A stretch of DNA of 64,000 bases from Sporosarcina sp. P33 (GCF_002077155.1 NZ_CP015027.1:248001-312000); one strand, 5' to 3'. Counted from the first letter of the stretch, positions 29,354 to 39,115 are shown. Translations and numbers: made by a program. The notes: a model not told the origin generated them from the letters alone.

Positions 29354-30352
29354 TCACTCCGGAAGCGGATAGCCAAAATGCGCGTAGGCCTTTTCTGTCG
29401 CCATCCGTCCTCTCGCTGTGCGTTGAATAAATCCCATTTGTAATAAATATGGTTCATAAACATCTTCAATTGTCACGGACTCTTCGCCAATACTGGCGGC
29501 AAGCGTATCGATGCCAACCGGCCCTCCCCGGAACCGTTCGATCATACTGTGAAGCAACTGATGATCGATCTGATCGAGTCCGTGGTGGTCCACCTGCAGC
29601 ATATCTAGCGCTTCCTGTGCAATATCAAGCGTAATCCTGCCGTTGCCGCGCACTTGTGCATAATCTCTTACTCTGCGCAGCAGCCGGTTCGCAATGCGCG
29701 GTGTCCCGCGGGATCGTTTCGCGAGTTCCACAGCAGCCTGCTTATCAATGTGCACATCAAACAGGCCGGCGCTCCGAATGACGATTTCCGTCAGCGACTC
29801 GACTTCGTAATATTCCAGTCGCAGCGGCACCCCAAAGCGGTCACGCAATGGCGCAGACAATGCGCCTGCACGCGTTGTTGCACCGATGAGCGTAAACGGC
29901 GGCAGATCCAGCCGCACAGAGCGTGCAGTCGGACCTTTGCCTACCATGATATCCAGACAGAAATCTTCCATTGCCGGATACAGCACTTCCTCAATCGCGC
30001 GGTTCAACCTGTGGATTTCATCAATAAATAACACGTCACCCGGCTCCAATGAAGATACAACCGCAGCCAGGTCACCGGGACGTTCAATCGCAGGACCGCT
30101 CGTCATCCGAACATTCACGCCCATTTCATTGCCGATTACCGTTGCAAGCGTCGTCTTCCCAAGCCCGGGTGGACCATACAGCAAGACATGATCCAAGCTT
30201 TCTTCCCGACCTTTCGCCGCTTCAATAAAAATCGATAAATTATCTTTCGCCTGCTGCTGTCCGATATACTGCTGCAGCAACTGCGGACGCAGCGATTGTT
30301 CAAAGCTGTCGTCAAACTCCGTCGCTTCATTCGTCAGTATGCGTTCATCCAT
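29354..30352 (-). CDS. ruvB: Holliday junction branch-migration ATPase RuvB
   Basis: AAA+ motor of RuvAB. Walker [12 protein letters not shown], Walker B DEIHRLN and sensor region GATTRAG are all intact, and a winged-helix C-terminus ends in [14 protein letters not shown]. The ATG at 30352 (MDERILTNE) is preferred: GGAGG is 8 nt upstream, while the upstream ATG at 30367 would overlap that site. It is 19 bp downstream of ruvA. Confidence 0.97.
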   Translation of the reverse strand: MDERILTNEATEFDDSFEQSLRPQLLQQYIGQQQAKDNLSIFIEAAKGREESLDHVLLYGPPGLGKTTLATVIGNEMGVNVRMTSGPAIERPGDLAAVVSSLEPGDVLFIDEIHRLNRAIEEVLYPAMEDFCLDIMVGKGPTARSVRLDLPPFTLIGATTRAGALSAPLRDRFGVPLRLEYYEVESLTEIVIRSAGLFDVHIDKQAAVELAKRSRGTPRIANRLLRRVRDYAQVRGNGRITLDIAQEALDMLQVDHHGLDQIDHQLLHSMIERFRGGPVGIDTLAASIGEESVTIEDVYEPYLLQMGFIQRTARGRMATEKAYAHFGYPLPE

Positions 30353-30371
30353 TGGAACCACCTCCATCGTA

Positions 30372-30977
30372 TTAGCCTTGTTTCAATAATAGTTTTAACG
30401 CAAGTCTCATATAGCCTTCTGTATCGAGCTCTTCTTTTTCGAGCTTCGGCTTCACTTTCTTCAGTTCCCGTTCAGAATAGCCAAGTGCAGACAATGCCAG
30501 CATCGCTTCATCCAGCTCATCGCTTTCAGCAAGTGTCAATAACGTGTCTTCGGAATCCGGCAAGTCAATCTCTGTAAACAGATCATGCAGCTTGCCCTTT
30601 AGATCGAGAATCATCTGACGCGCGGTTTTTTTGCCGACCCCCGGAAACTGCACGAGAAACCCTTCGTCTTCCCGCTCAATCGCACTGACGACTTGAGAAG
30701 GCAAGCCGTTCGCAAGGATCGCAAGCGCTCCCTTAGGCCCGATTCCCGAAACCGTAATGAGTTTGCGGAACAGTTCCCGCTGCTCCAGCGTCTTGAAGCC
30801 GATCAATAATTGCGCATCTTCGCGCACGTGTAAATACGTGAACACTTGCTGCACCTCTTCGGTCACATGAAACGCAAAAGGATTCGGCGTCATTATTTGC
30901 CAGCCGACTCCCGATTGCTCCAGGACGATATATTCCGGTGTCACGCGTGTCACATAGCCTTTTATGTAATCGTACAA
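30372..30977 (-). CDS. ruvA: Holliday junction binding protein RuvA
   Basis: 201 residues: N-terminal OB fold ([12 protein letters not shown]), two helix-hairpin-helix motifs ([13 protein letters not shown] and [19 protein letters not shown]), and a C-terminal domain that contacts RuvB. The start codon is TTG, with GGGGGAG 6 nt upstream. It is the first gene of the ruvA-ruvB-queA-tgt-yajC group; bofC, which precedes it in B. subtilis, is absent here. Confidence 0.96.
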   Translation of the reverse strand: MYDYIKGYVTRVTPEYIVLEQSGVGWQIMTPNPFAFHVTEEVQQVFTYLHVREDAQLLIGFKTLEQRELFRKLITVSGIGPKGALAILANGLPSQVVSAIEREDEGFLVQFPGVGKKTARQMILDLKGKLHDLFTEIDLPDSEDTLLTLAESDELDEAMLALSALGYSERELKKVKPKLEKEELDTEGYMRLALKLLLKQG

Positions 30978-31057
30978 TGTAGTCTCCCCCTAAAGTATAC
31001 CTGCTATTATAGCATACGAACGGGTTTTCTACTTGTTCGACCTATAGAAATCCTCGC

Positions 31058-31093
31058 AAAAAAATGGACACATAACGTTCGTGTCCATTTTCC
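31058..31093 (-). terminator. FMN reductase terminator
   Basis: AATGGACAC and GTGTCCATT form the stem with loop GAACGTTAT, followed by T7 on the minus strand. Confidence 0.9.
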
Positions 31094-31097
31094 ATAC

Positions 31098-31664
31098 TTA
31101 TGCGTGCGCAACAGCTTGCTGTTTTTTATGAAATGCGATGAAGTTTTGCACGACTGTATCTAGAAACGCAATCGTTGCTTCATCCGTAATATTTCCTTCT
31201 TCATCCATTTTCGTGTGTACCGCACCGATATACACTTCGTTGCCTGGCAATAAAGTTGGCGCAAGTGCCGGGTTGGAAAGAATTTCACGCAGATGAATCT
31301 GCGCTCTCACTGAACCGAAGACACCCATTGAAGCGCCGACGATGAAACCTGTCTTACCGTGAAGCGTAAAGTCGCCGCCGCGTGACAGCCAATCCAATGC
31401 ATTTTTCATTGCGCCAGGGATTGAGAAGTTATATTCCGGTGCTGCAAACAATACTGCATCTGAATCTTTCACATCGTCTTTAAATCTTTGTACTGCTGCA
31501 GGCGGTTCGCTTTCAATATCTATAGAGAACATTTCCAAATCGTTAATGAGAACCGGCGTGATATCCAATTCTTCTTTATAGCGCTTAGCCATAAAGTTAA
31601 CCAATTTCAAATTATATGATGTTGAACTTGTACTTCCAATTACTGCTTTTACTTTAATCGTCAT
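31098..31664 (-). CDS. NAD(P)H-dependent FMN reductase
   Basis: A 188-residue flavodoxin-fold protein. The GSTSSTSYNLKL phosphate loop near the N-terminus and the APEYNFSIPGAMKNALDW flavin-binding signature identify the NADPH-dependent FMN reductase/chromate-azo reductase family. The ATG at 31664 has AAAAGGAG 10 nt upstream; the frame extends to 31709 without support. It forms a single-gene unit, divergent from the lipoprotein gene at 31.8 kb. The in vivo substrate (quinone, azo compound, FMN) cannot be decided from sequence. Confidence 0.85.
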   Translation of the reverse strand: MTIKVKAVIGSTSSTSYNLKLVNFMAKRYKEELDITPVLINDLEMFSIDIESEPPAAVQRFKDDVKDSDAVLFAAPEYNFSIPGAMKNALDWLSRGGDFTLHGKTGFIVGASMGVFGSVRAQIHLREILSNPALAPTLLPGNEVYIGAVHTKMDEEGNITDEATIAFLDTVVQNFIAFHKKQQAVAHA

Positions 31665-31816
31665 GACAAAAAATCTCCTTTTAATTTCTTTTATTGCATG
31701 TTTCATCATAACTCTTGTCGGTTTTTTTATCTAATTGTTTGCTTAGCAAATGAAACTTCCACTGCAGTTTGTTCGTAGAAGTATTATGAATATAATCTAA
31801 AAATGGAGGAGGGAAT

Positions 31817-32443
31817 ATGATGCATAAAATGCTCGTCGCAAGTTTTGCCGCGTCACTGTTAATTGCCGGCTGCAGCACTTCCGGTTCAGAGCCCGCGGAA
31901 CCGGAAGTGCCGCAGGAAGAAACTCCAAGTAAGACCGCACCGGATGAAAGTAAAACTTTATCAGATCGTGAGCCGACGAAAGAAGTCACTTTTTCGGTCG
32001 AAGGAGAGGAAACTGCGGTTACGATGGAACTGGCGGAAGGCAGCGATTCACGTTATTCACTGTATATCGATCCAGAACGGTATCAGTTTGAAAAAGGTGA
32101 CAAAGAAGATCTTTTGACTCCGATCATTTCACCGCCTGATGATTATCCTGAGGTAAACATGTCGTTTATATACGTTGAAAACCAGACTCCGGAAAATGTG
32201 AAAGAAGATATGAAGCAGGAATACAGCCTGCCACTTGAAGAAAAAACGGTTTCATCGCCGGTACACGGGCTGGCTTTGCACGGAACTTCTGGTGCAGAAT
32301 CAGACAGCGAAGTCGTGACGATGTATTTAATAGAAGCCGGCGACGGCACATTGCTAATTACCGAGAAGTATTTTCTTGAAGCACAAGAAGGTCACGGCGC
32401 ACGCTTTGAACAAATGCTCGAGACACTGGAAGTACAAAACTAA
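31817..32443 (+). CDS. Putative lipoprotein
   Basis: 208 residues with a lipoprotein signal peptide ending in LLIAGC (Cys at about 19), followed by an acidic, Pro/Glu-rich linker (about 20-55) and a globular domain I do not recognise. It should be anchored to the outer face of the membrane. GGAGG lies 6-9 nt before two adjacent ATGs. It is a lone plus-strand gene between minus-strand operons. No function is assigned. Confidence 0.75.
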   Translation: MMHKMLVASFAASLLIAGCSTSGSEPAEPEVPQEETPSKTAPDESKTLSDREPTKEVTFSVEGEETAVTMELAEGSDSRYSLYIDPERYQFEKGDKEDLLTPIISPPDDYPEVNMSFIYVENQTPENVKEDMKQEYSLPLEEKTVSSPVHGLALHGTSGAESDSEVVTMYLIEAGDGTLLITEKYFLEAQEGHGARFEQMLETLEVQN

Positions 32444-32444
32444 C

Positions 32445-32483
32445 GAAAAAACCCAGCAGGATGCTCTTTCTCCTGTCGGGTTC
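32445..32483 (-). terminator. yebC terminator (possibly bidirectional)
   Basis: AACCCGACAGGA and TCCTGCTGGGTT pair on the minus strand, followed by T6. The same stem lies just past the stop of the plus-strand lipoprotein gene. Confidence 0.8.
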
Positions 32484-32487
32484 ATTA

Positions 32488-33210
32488 TTATTCGCCTGCA
32501 TTATGATAGACGTTTTGTACATCATCGTCGTCTTCGAGTGCATCGATCATATTCAGAAACTGTTCTTCCTGCTCGTCTGTCAAATCTGCATAAACGGAAG
32601 GTATCATATCTACTTCTGCAGAAATAAATGACAGATTTTCAGATTCCAGCGCTTCTTTCACTGTCAGGAATTCGGATGGTTCCGTCAGAATCTCAAACCC
32701 TTCTTCTGTCAAAACAATATCTTCTGCCCCTGCTTCCAAAGCCGCCATCATGACCGTGTCTTCGTCCGTTTCTTCCGTAAGTTCGATAAACAAACGGCCT
32801 TTGCGTTCAAATAAATAATTGACGGAGCCGGTTTCACCTAAACTGCCGCCGTTTTTATTGAATGCCACGCGGATATTCGGTCCTGTACGATTGCGGTTCT
32901 CCGTCAGACTGTACACGAGAACCGCAACGCCGCCCGGTCCATAGCCTTCATAGATGACTTCCTCGTAGTTTTCATCCGCACCGGTCCCTGTTGCTTTATC
33001 GATTGCCCGCTGAATTACATCATTCGGGACATTCTCACTCTTAGATTTATCGATTGCCAGGCGTAAAGCCGGATTCGTGTCTGGATCGCCTCCGCCAGAC
33101 TTTGCTGCCACGTAAATCTCACGTGACATCTTCTGAAAGATCTTTCCTCGTTTTGCATCCTGTGCGCCTTTTCTGTTCTGGATATTTTTCCACTTTGAAT
33201 GGCCAGCCAT
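32488..33210 (-). CDS. YebC/PmpR family protein
   Basis: 240 residues, starting with the family signature MAGHSKWKNIQNRKGAQDAK, with the GYGPGG and NGGSLG segments. This family is annotated as transcriptional regulators. More recent work on relatives points to a role in translation through polyproline stretches; which applies here is unknown. B. subtilis yrbC is in the same neighbourhood. It follows the kinase-like gene by 12 bp, suggesting a safA-kinase-yebC transcript. Confidence 0.93.
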   Translation of the reverse strand: MAGHSKWKNIQNRKGAQDAKRGKIFQKMSREIYVAAKSGGGDPDTNPALRLAIDKSKSENVPNDVIQRAIDKATGTGADENYEEVIYEGYGPGGVAVLVYSLTENRNRTGPNIRVAFNKNGGSLGETGSVNYLFERKGRLFIELTEETDEDTVMMAALEAGAEDIVLTEEGFEILTEPSEFLTVKEALESENLSFISAEVDMIPSVYADLTDEQEEQFLNMIDALEDDDDVQNVYHNAGE

Positions 33211-33222
33211 GGATCAAACCTC

Positions 33223-34092
33223 CTACTTCATCATTCGCTCTACATCATACCATAATCCAGGCCAATGTGAGAGCGCGGTTTGTGTGAATTGCAGGAGTTT
33301 ATTGACCATCCGCTGCTGCTGGTCTGCCGGCAGGGACAGCAAATGCAGCCATTCCCTCAGCACTTCATTCGGATATAACAGCTTCGCAAGGGACTGATTC
33401 GATAACGTCTGCAGCGCAGGGTGTTCCCCCATTAAAAACACCGGGTTATACGAGATTTGCGGTAAAACCCGGTGCATCCACAGCACACGTTCATCTTCTT
33501 CCGTTCCCAAGCATGCCAAATCAAAGTCGATGAAACAGATTGTTCCGGATGCGTCTCGTAAAATATTATGGTGCACTACATCTCCATGCAGCAGTGTCAG
33601 TGAACTGACAGGCGGGGGTTGCTTTTTGCAAATATTCAGCGCATCCCGTCCGTACGTCAGTAACTCTTCAATCACATGGGGCGGAAGAAAAGCCTCGCAG
33701 AGCTCCCGCAATTCCTCAAATCGTGCCAGCCGGACTTCCCATTTCTCCAGCATATGATAATGCGGAAGACTGGAAATTGACGGCCAATCGATCGTATATT
33801 TCGTATCATGCAGCGCTTGCAGTGCGCGAAATGAATCAATCCGGTCGATCCGCCGCTTGAAATTGACCGCTTTGGCATCTTGAAGCCACGGCTGCATAAT
33901 AAGCAGCGGATCCGATTTATCTACAATCGGAACAATATGCGGAAAATGTTGTGCACTAAGTAATTGATGAACTTGCCTTACCTTTACTGCCTGTGCGAGT
34001 GATGCATATTTCTTTACAGAATATTGCGCTCCGCCCGACTCCATTTTCCAGACATTCTTTTTAATTTTAATAAATCGCTGATTGTCTGTCAT
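33223..34092 (-). CDS. APH/CotS-like kinase-fold protein
   Basis: 289 residues with the catalytic pattern of aminoglycoside phosphotransferase/choline kinase proteins: LLHGDVVHHN (catalytic Asp and Asn) followed by CFIDFDLACLG (metal-binding Asp). Both motifs are intact, so it is probably an active small-molecule kinase or a kinase-fold structural protein. It starts 6 bp after the safA stop and is likely translated with it. Spore coat proteins of the CotS/YutH type share this fold, so a role in the spore coat is a reasonable inference. No substrate can be named. Confidence 0.7.
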   Translation of the reverse strand: MTDNQRFIKIKKNVWKMESGGAQYSVKKYASLAQAVKVRQVHQLLSAQHFPHIVPIVDKSDPLLIMQPWLQDAKAVNFKRRIDRIDSFRALQALHDTKYTIDWPSISSLPHYHMLEKWEVRLARFEELRELCEAFLPPHVIEELLTYGRDALNICKKQPPPVSSLTLLHGDVVHHNILRDASGTICFIDFDLACLGTEEDERVLWMHRVLPQISYNPVFLMGEHPALQTLSNQSLAKLLYPNEVLREWLHLLSLPADQQQRMVNKLLQFTQTALSHWPGLWYDVERMMK

Positions 34093-34098
34093 ACGCCG

Positions 34099-35241
34099 TT
34101 ACTGGTTCCGATACCAGTCCTCCTGCATTGGCATCGGCTGCTGCTGGGGCGTATTACACCCGCAGTCGCCCTGCTGTCCCGGATAAGGAGCAGTCGGATG
34201 GTGCGCCATTGGAGGCATCGGCATAGGCATCATTGGCGGATAAGGCCACCACTGCATTGCCGGCATACACTCCGGCTGCATCGGCCATTGTTGCTGAACC
34301 GGCCATTGCGGTGAACAATGATCCTGGTTTGAAGGGCACCAAGTCGCCGGTGCACACGCTTTTGGCGGAATGGACGGCTGTTGCGGTTGTTCAGGCATCG
34401 GCTGCATCACGGGCGGGTTTGGCTTCGGCATCTCCGGCATCGGCTGCATAACAGGCGGCTTTGGTTTTGGCATCTCCGGCATCAGAGCAGGTTTCATATG
34501 CAGTGAACTCGACTCGATTAGCTGCCAGCCGTCAGGCATCGGTGCAGGGACAGGTTTATGATGATGCGATGACTCCGCTTCCCATTTCGATGACTCTTTG
34601 TGAGGCATCGGTTGAATGGGTGCCTGCACTGGCGGCTGCAATGGCTGCATCGGCTGCTGTGGCATATGCGGGTGACAATCCGCGTCGAAGATCGGCATCC
34701 AGCCACAAATCGGGAATACTGCGTGCCATATCGGAGCAGACGGCATACTCGGCGGCATCGGCATATGAACCGGCGGCTGCTGTGGCTGCTGCGGCATAGA
34801 CGGTGGTTTTGGTGCAGGCTGCTGTTGCATCGGCGGCTTCGGCGGAACCGGGTGCTGCTGCATCGGCGGCATTTGCGGCATTTGCGGTGCTTGCGGTAAC
34901 GGCGGCACCTGCTGCGTCGGCGGTTTTGGTTTTTCATGCGACGGTTTTGACGGTTTCTCATGGTGCGGCGGCTTCATCGGTTTTTCATGCGGTTTCCCGT
35001 GCGGTTTTTCGTGCGGCTTCTCATGTGGCTTCTCATGCGGTTTCTCATGCGGTTTAGCGTGATCACCTTTATGATGAGGCGGTTTTTTCTTATCCATCGG
35101 TAAAAAGATTTTCATGCCCGGTACAATATAATCGGGATTGGCCAGGTGAGCGTTCACCCGCTTCAATTCCTCAAATGGAATACCGTACTGTCTTGCAATC
35201 TTCCATAACGTATCACCCTTGACGACAATATGAACTTCCAC
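34099..35241 (-). CDS. safA: Spore coat assembly protein SafA-like
   Basis: 380 residues. An N-terminal LysM domain (about 3-48: VVKGDTLWKIA...YIVPGMKIFLP) is followed by a run of KPHE tetrapeptide repeats (about 61-95), then a long Pro/Met/Gln-rich tail with several HxCxP-like and CGC segments. This matches the SafA layout: LysM targeting to the cortex/coat interface, low-complexity C-terminus for inner-coat recruitment. The B. subtilis gene lies near yrbC (yebC), as here. The repeat number and the Met-rich tail differ greatly from B. subtilis. Antisense ORFs in this region are artefacts of repetitive codons. Confidence 0.85.
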   Translation of the reverse strand: MEVHIVVKGDTLWKIARQYGIPFEELKRVNAHLANPDYIVPGMKIFLPMDKKKPPHHKGDHAKPHEKPHEKPHEKPHEKPHGKPHEKPMKPPHHEKPSKPSHEKPKPPTQQVPPLPQAPQMPQMPPMQQHPVPPKPPMQQQPAPKPPSMPQQPQQPPVHMPMPPSMPSAPIWHAVFPICGWMPIFDADCHPHMPQQPMQPLQPPVQAPIQPMPHKESSKWEAESSHHHKPVPAPMPDGWQLIESSSLHMKPALMPEMPKPKPPVMQPMPEMPKPNPPVMQPMPEQPQQPSIPPKACAPATWCPSNQDHCSPQWPVQQQWPMQPECMPAMQWWPYPPMMPMPMPPMAHHPTAPYPGQQGDCGCNTPQQQPMPMQEDWYRNQ

Positions 35242-35568
35242 TTAACATTTCCCCCTTCCATCAATCCATCGTATGAACGGACGCCTACTTTTGTGACAAT
35301 GTGTGTAGGCTTCCTCTCTTGTTATGTATATTCGACAGGGACGGGTTTATTACAATAAAAAACGCCCTGCTGCGTAGAGGATGAGGGAATAAAGAAGCTT
35401 CCATTTTGCGGTCACGGCAGGAAATTTCGAAATGGAAACACCCTTGAACTAAGTAAAATTCAAGGGCAGATTATATTTCATTATGCAAAAAATTGACCGA
35501 CAGACGCTTGACAATGTGCGGGCGGGCGCTGCGTTCAGAAAACATCCTGCTATGTCAGCAGCGTTGCC
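35242..35568. other. Intergenic region between pheA and safA with inverted repeats
   Basis: 327 bp without a gene. It contains CCCTTGAA...TTCAAGGG (35451-35476) and TTCCATTT...AAATGGAA (about 35399-35440), two adjacent inverted repeats without a clean T-tract. It probably holds the end of the pheA transcript and a sporulation promoter for safA, which I could not place. Confidence 0.5.
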
Positions 35569-36453
35569 TCACCCAACAAATTCGCCGGATTCATAAACAT
35601 AATAAGAACCAAACGAGCGTGCCGTGCAGCCGAGTGCTGCCAGTTCTTCCATGGCACCGATCATCATCGGATGCTCTTCAGACTCATTGATATCAATGAT
35701 AAAGAAATAATGGCCAAGGCCTGTTTTCAGCGGTCTGGACTCGATCTTGCTCAAGTTCAGACGGCGCCACGAGAACACGGACAGAATCTGGTGCAGCATC
35801 CCCGGACGATCATCTTCCGGCAACTTCACCATCAGCGTGGTCTTCAATGAGGAAGCGTGTTTTGAATGTTCCAGTTTTTCTTTGATCAGCGACAGCACGA
35901 CGAAACGCGTATGATTAAAATGGAAATCGTGAATGTTTTCTTCTGCTATATGTAGGCCGTACGTTTCTGCTGCCAGACGGTTGCCAATTGCAGCAACCTG
36001 CAGTTCCGGCTGTTCAGAAATAGATTTTGCCGCAGCTGCTGTCGAAGTCGTCTGAATCAGCGGCACGCGACGGTAACGATACTGCAAAAACTTATGGCAT
36101 TGTGCCAGCGCATGAGGATGCGACTGGATGGATTCCAGTTTATCTAAGTGATCCTTTTGCGATTTATTCACTAGCATATGCTGTTCAATAGGCGTAGAAA
36201 TCTCTGCCGTAATGAACAATTCATCATTATTAAACAAATAATCAATTGTCAGCGGCACGGAGCCTTCCAGCGCATTTTCCAAAGGTACGACCGCATACGC
36301 GACATGCCCCGCCGTAACTGCTTCGATACAATCAGGAATCGTTGGCCGCGGTGTCAATCCTTCCATGCCGAATAAATCGGACGCTGCAATATGGGTAAAG
36401 GATGCTTCAGGCCCCAAATACGCAACGGAAGGCACATACTTTTTTTCTGTCAT
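35569..36453 (-). CDS. pheA: Prephenate dehydratase
   Basis: Converts prephenate to phenylpyruvate for phenylalanine synthesis. 294 residues: catalytic domain with VAYLGPEASFTH at the N-terminus and the TTSTAAAAKSISE segment, then a C-terminal ACT domain with SKIESRPLKTGLGHYFF, the phenylalanine-binding ESRP motif. It is a stand-alone dehydratase without chorismate mutase, as in Bacillus. It follows pheB by 35 bp, the same pair as in B. subtilis. Confidence 0.96.
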   Translation of the reverse strand: MTEKKYVPSVAYLGPEASFTHIAASDLFGMEGLTPRPTIPDCIEAVTAGHVAYAVVPLENALEGSVPLTIDYLFNNDELFITAEISTPIEQHMLVNKSQKDHLDKLESIQSHPHALAQCHKFLQYRYRRVPLIQTTSTAAAAKSISEQPELQVAAIGNRLAAETYGLHIAEENIHDFHFNHTRFVVLSLIKEKLEHSKHASSLKTTLMVKLPEDDRPGMLHQILSVFSWRRLNLSKIESRPLKTGLGHYFFIIDINESEEHPMMIGAMEELAALGCTARSFGSYYVYESGEFVG

Positions 36454-36488
36454 GATTCTTTCATCTCCTAACTAGTTCGGTTGCCCGT

Positions 36489-36944
36489 TTAGAACACGCC
36501 TGAACTGATTAAATCAACGGAATCAATAAATCGAGGTGCTTTGAGACGCTGTAAAAAAGCTTCCACTTTAATTTCCATTTCGGTTACATCAAGCGATAAC
36601 GTAATATTGGCTCGTCCCTGGACAGGAATTGTCTGGTGAATCGTCAACACATTACACTTCGCCTCAGAGACAATTTCTAAAAGCACAGCTAACGAGCCTT
36701 TCAAATCTTCCAATTGAATAAAAATCGTCAAAATCCGGTCCCGCGCGATTGATTCGAACGGGAACACGGCATCACGATATTTATAAAATGCACTCCGCGA
36801 CAGACCGACCCGTTTGGTTGCCTCCTGGATCGTCGTCACTTCGCCCCTTGCCAGCATTCGTTTAGCTTCCAGCATTTTCTGCATTGACTCGGTCAATACA
36901 TCTTCGCGGACTAAATAAAACTGGCCTTCCCCGATTTGTTCCAT
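36489..36944 (-). CDS. pheB: ACT domain-containing protein PheB (UPF0735)
   Basis: About 151 residues: an N-terminal helical part with a helix-turn-helix-like stretch (ATKRVGLSRSAFYKYRDAVFPF) and a C-terminal ACT domain (ILTIFIQLEDLKGSLAVLLEIV). B. subtilis pheB lies in the same obg-pheB-pheA group. Its role is thought to be regulatory in aromatic amino acid synthesis but is not proved. The ATG at 36944 has GGGGGGAG 4-5 nt upstream; a longer start at 36971 lacks a site. Confidence 0.92.
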   Translation of the reverse strand: MEQIGEGQFYLVREDVLTESMQKMLEAKRMLARGEVTTIQEATKRVGLSRSAFYKYRDAVFPFESIARDRILTIFIQLEDLKGSLAVLLEIVSEAKCNVLTIHQTIPVQGRANITLSLDVTEMEIKVEAFLQRLKAPRFIDSVDLISSGVF

Positions 36945-36976
36945 TTTGCTCCCCCCAAAACGAGCCATCATCGGCC

Positions 36977-38266
36977 TTACTCCAAGAATTCGAACTCGTA
37001 ATTCATGATGCGTACGATATCGCCGTTTTTCGCACCGCGCTCACGCAATGCATCGTCGATTCCCATACCGCGCATCTGACGCGCAAACTTGCGGACTGAT
37101 TGGTCGAAGTTGAAATCGGTCATCTGGAACAAACGCTCCAGCGTATAACCGGACAACATGAACGCACCATCATCGTCACGTGAAATAACGAAATCAGGTC
37201 CTGTAGATTCGTGTTTATACAGTACAGAATGTTCTTCTTCCGTCACTTCTTCCAGCATCGGGAATTCCGGTGTTGTCTCAAGCAGATCGAGGATTGCATA
37301 AAGCAGCGGATCTAATCCGGTTCTTGTCAAAGCAGAGATCGGGAATACTTGAATATCTTCATCACCCAGTGCTTCTTTGAACGCTGCCAGATTTTCCTGC
37401 GCGTCTGGCATGTCCATTTTATTCGCCACAATAATTTGCGGACGCTCGGTCAGACGCATATTATACTGCTCCAGCTCGGCATTGATGGTCTGATAATCCT
37501 CAAATGGATCACGGCCTTCAAGTCCCGACATATCAATCACATGCACGATGACCCGTGTACGTTCAATATGACGCAGGAACTGATGTCCGAGACCGACACC
37601 TTCGTGCGCTCCTTCAATCAAACCGGGAAGGTCGGCCATAACGAATGTGCGGTGATCATCTGTCTCAATCATCCCCAAGTTCGGTACAAGCGTCGTAAAA
37701 TGATAGTCCGCAATTTTCGGCTTCGCTGAAGAGACAACGGATAATAGCGTAGATTTCCCGACACTCGGGAATCCGACAAGGCCTACGTCCGCCAGTACTT
37801 TCAATTCCAAAATGATATCCCGGCTGACACCCGGCTCCCCTTTTTCGGAAAGTTCCGGTGCCGTGTTCTGAGGTGTTACGAAACGGCTGTTACCGCGTCC
37901 GCCGCGTCCGCCGCGGGCAATAACTGCTGTCTGGCCATGCTCGACCAAGTCGGCGATGATTGTCTCCGTTTCTGCATCTTTAACGACTGTGCCAGGGGGA
38001 ACTTTCACTATCATATCTTTTCCGCCGCGTCCGTGCATATTTTTACTTTGACCATGTTCTCCGCGGTCCGCTTTAAAATGACGCTGATAACGGAAATCCA
38101 TCAGCGTGCGCAGCCCTTCATCTACAATGAAAATAACGTCTGCGCCTTTTCCGCCGTCTCCACCTGACGGTCCGCCATTGGCAATATATTTTTCACGACG
38201 GAACGCAACCATACCGTCGCCCCCGTCGCCGCCTTTAACAAATACTTTTACGTGATCCACAAACAT
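36977..38266 (-). CDS. obgE: Obg GTPase (ribosome assembly, sporulation control)
   Basis: 429 residues: glycine-rich Obg fold ([15 protein letters not shown]), GTPase core with P-loop [23 protein letters not shown] and NKMD, and a C-terminal OCT domain as in other Firmicutes. Acts in 50S assembly and, in B. subtilis, in sporulation onset and general stress signalling. It is 3 bp downstream of spo0B, the same partner as in B. subtilis. Confidence 0.97.
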   Translation of the reverse strand: MFVDHVKVFVKGGDGGDGMVAFRREKYIANGGPSGGDGGKGADVIFIVDEGLRTLMDFRYQRHFKADRGEHGQSKNMHGRGGKDMIVKVPPGTVVKDAETETIIADLVEHGQTAVIARGGRGGRGNSRFVTPQNTAPELSEKGEPGVSRDIILELKVLADVGLVGFPSVGKSTLLSVVSSAKPKIADYHFTTLVPNLGMIETDDHRTFVMADLPGLIEGAHEGVGLGHQFLRHIERTRVIVHVIDMSGLEGRDPFEDYQTINAELEQYNMRLTERPQIIVANKMDMPDAQENLAAFKEALGDEDIQVFPISALTRTGLDPLLYAILDLLETTPEFPMLEEVTEEEHSVLYKHESTGPDFVISRDDDGAFMLSGYTLERLFQMTDFNFDQSVRKFARQMRGMGIDDALRERGAKNGDIVRIMNYEFEFLE

Positions 38267-38269
38267 AAT

Positions 38270-38803
38270 TTATAATCCTCCTAATTGTCCACTGACAGTA
38301 AACGTCCATTGATCCGGTTCACCGTGGACTTCGACCGTTAGCTGTGATGAGTGTTCTGGGATGTCTGGCAGCTTCGCATACAGTTCTGTAAATATCAGTT
38401 GAATACTCCAAGATGTCTTGTCTGTCGTGACTTCAATTGTCACAGGACAATCTGCGTAGCGCTCAATTTTTGATTGAACCGCCAGCACGACTTCTTCCAA
38501 GTAATCGACAAGTGCATCATCAGTCAAATGTGAGTCCACTTTCTCTGTAATATCACAATACAGTTGCACATTCAGAGCTGGATACCGCCACCCGAGTGTG
38601 ATAATCCATTCCTCTGTTTTCGGCATGCAAAGCTTTTGAAGCACTGACTGCCGCTGCATATCGCCCGTTTTCTCGAGGATGCAGTTTCTCGCTTCCGCAT
38701 ATTTCCCCATGTCGATATACATAAGGATCAATTGCAGATCATTCATATGATCGTGTCGACTGAATTTCACTGCCTGCGACACATTTAGTTCATTCTTTCC
38801 CAT
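38270..38803 (-). CDS. spo0B: Sporulation phosphorelay phosphotransferase Spo0B
   Basis: About 177 residues. The helical dimerisation region carries SRHDHMNDLQLI, where the first His is the phosphorylated residue that passes phosphate from Spo0F to Spo0A. A degenerate ATPase-like C-terminal domain follows. The ATG at 38803 is chosen (GGCGGTGA 4 nt upstream); the frame extends to 38854 without support. Position before obg is conserved. Its presence supports a full phosphorelay in this organism. Confidence 0.88.
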   Translation of the reverse strand: MGKNELNVSQAVKFSRHDHMNDLQLILMYIDMGKYAEARNCILEKTGDMQRQSVLQKLCMPKTEEWIITLGWRYPALNVQLYCDITEKVDSHLTDDALVDYLEEVVLAVQSKIERYADCPVTIEVTTDKTSWSIQLIFTELYAKLPDIPEHSSQLTVEVHGEPDQWTFTVSGQLGGL

Positions 38804-38907
38804 TTTTTCACCGCCAGCTGTTTTCGTACTTCCTAGTATAGCATTTACACACACAAATCACTAAAAAAACCTTCATCGCCTTCAAGATTTCCCGGAATAC
38901 TGCCTAT

Positions 38908-39052
38908 CCGCTCAATAAACTATTCAAGCGCTCATCATCACTACGCAACCGATCTTACTCTTTCGCCAAGCGATCAATAAACCCGTCAAACGCTCATAGC
39001 GGCACCGCACACGCTCATTCGCCCGGCGTGACCGCTCATAAGCCGCATCCAC
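38908..39052. repeat. 21-nt-period degenerate repeat array
   Basis: Seven units of 20-21 nt in tandem between rpmA and spo0B, each beginning CGCTCAT, CGCTCAA or CGATCAA/CGATCTT and then diverging. In the minus-strand frame the 21-nt step gives heptads such as YERSRRA, NERVRCR and YERLTGL. That short ORF starts in the rpmA terminator and has no ribosome binding site, so it is probably not translated. The array fills most of the gap. Confidence 0.65.
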
Positions 39053-39063
39053 CACAACCATAA

Positions 39064-39094
39064 GAAAAAGGACTGCAGCGAGTGCAGTCCTTTT
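39064..39094 (-). terminator. rpmA terminator
   Basis: AAAAGGACTGCA and TGCAGTCCTTTTT pair on the minus strand with a CTCGC loop, ending the rplU-prp-rpmA operon. Confidence 0.95.
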
Positions 39095-39115
39095 CCATAT
39101 CGTCATGCGATCTAC

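Noticed and set aside
34024..35057. Plus-strand and alternative-frame ORFs opposite safA
   Set aside because: They are products of the repetitive Pro/Met/His codons of safA read in other frames, with no initiation signals.
38924..39106. 60-residue minus-strand ORF over the 21-nt array
   Set aside because: It starts within the rpmA terminator, has no ribosome binding site, and its composition follows from the repeat period.
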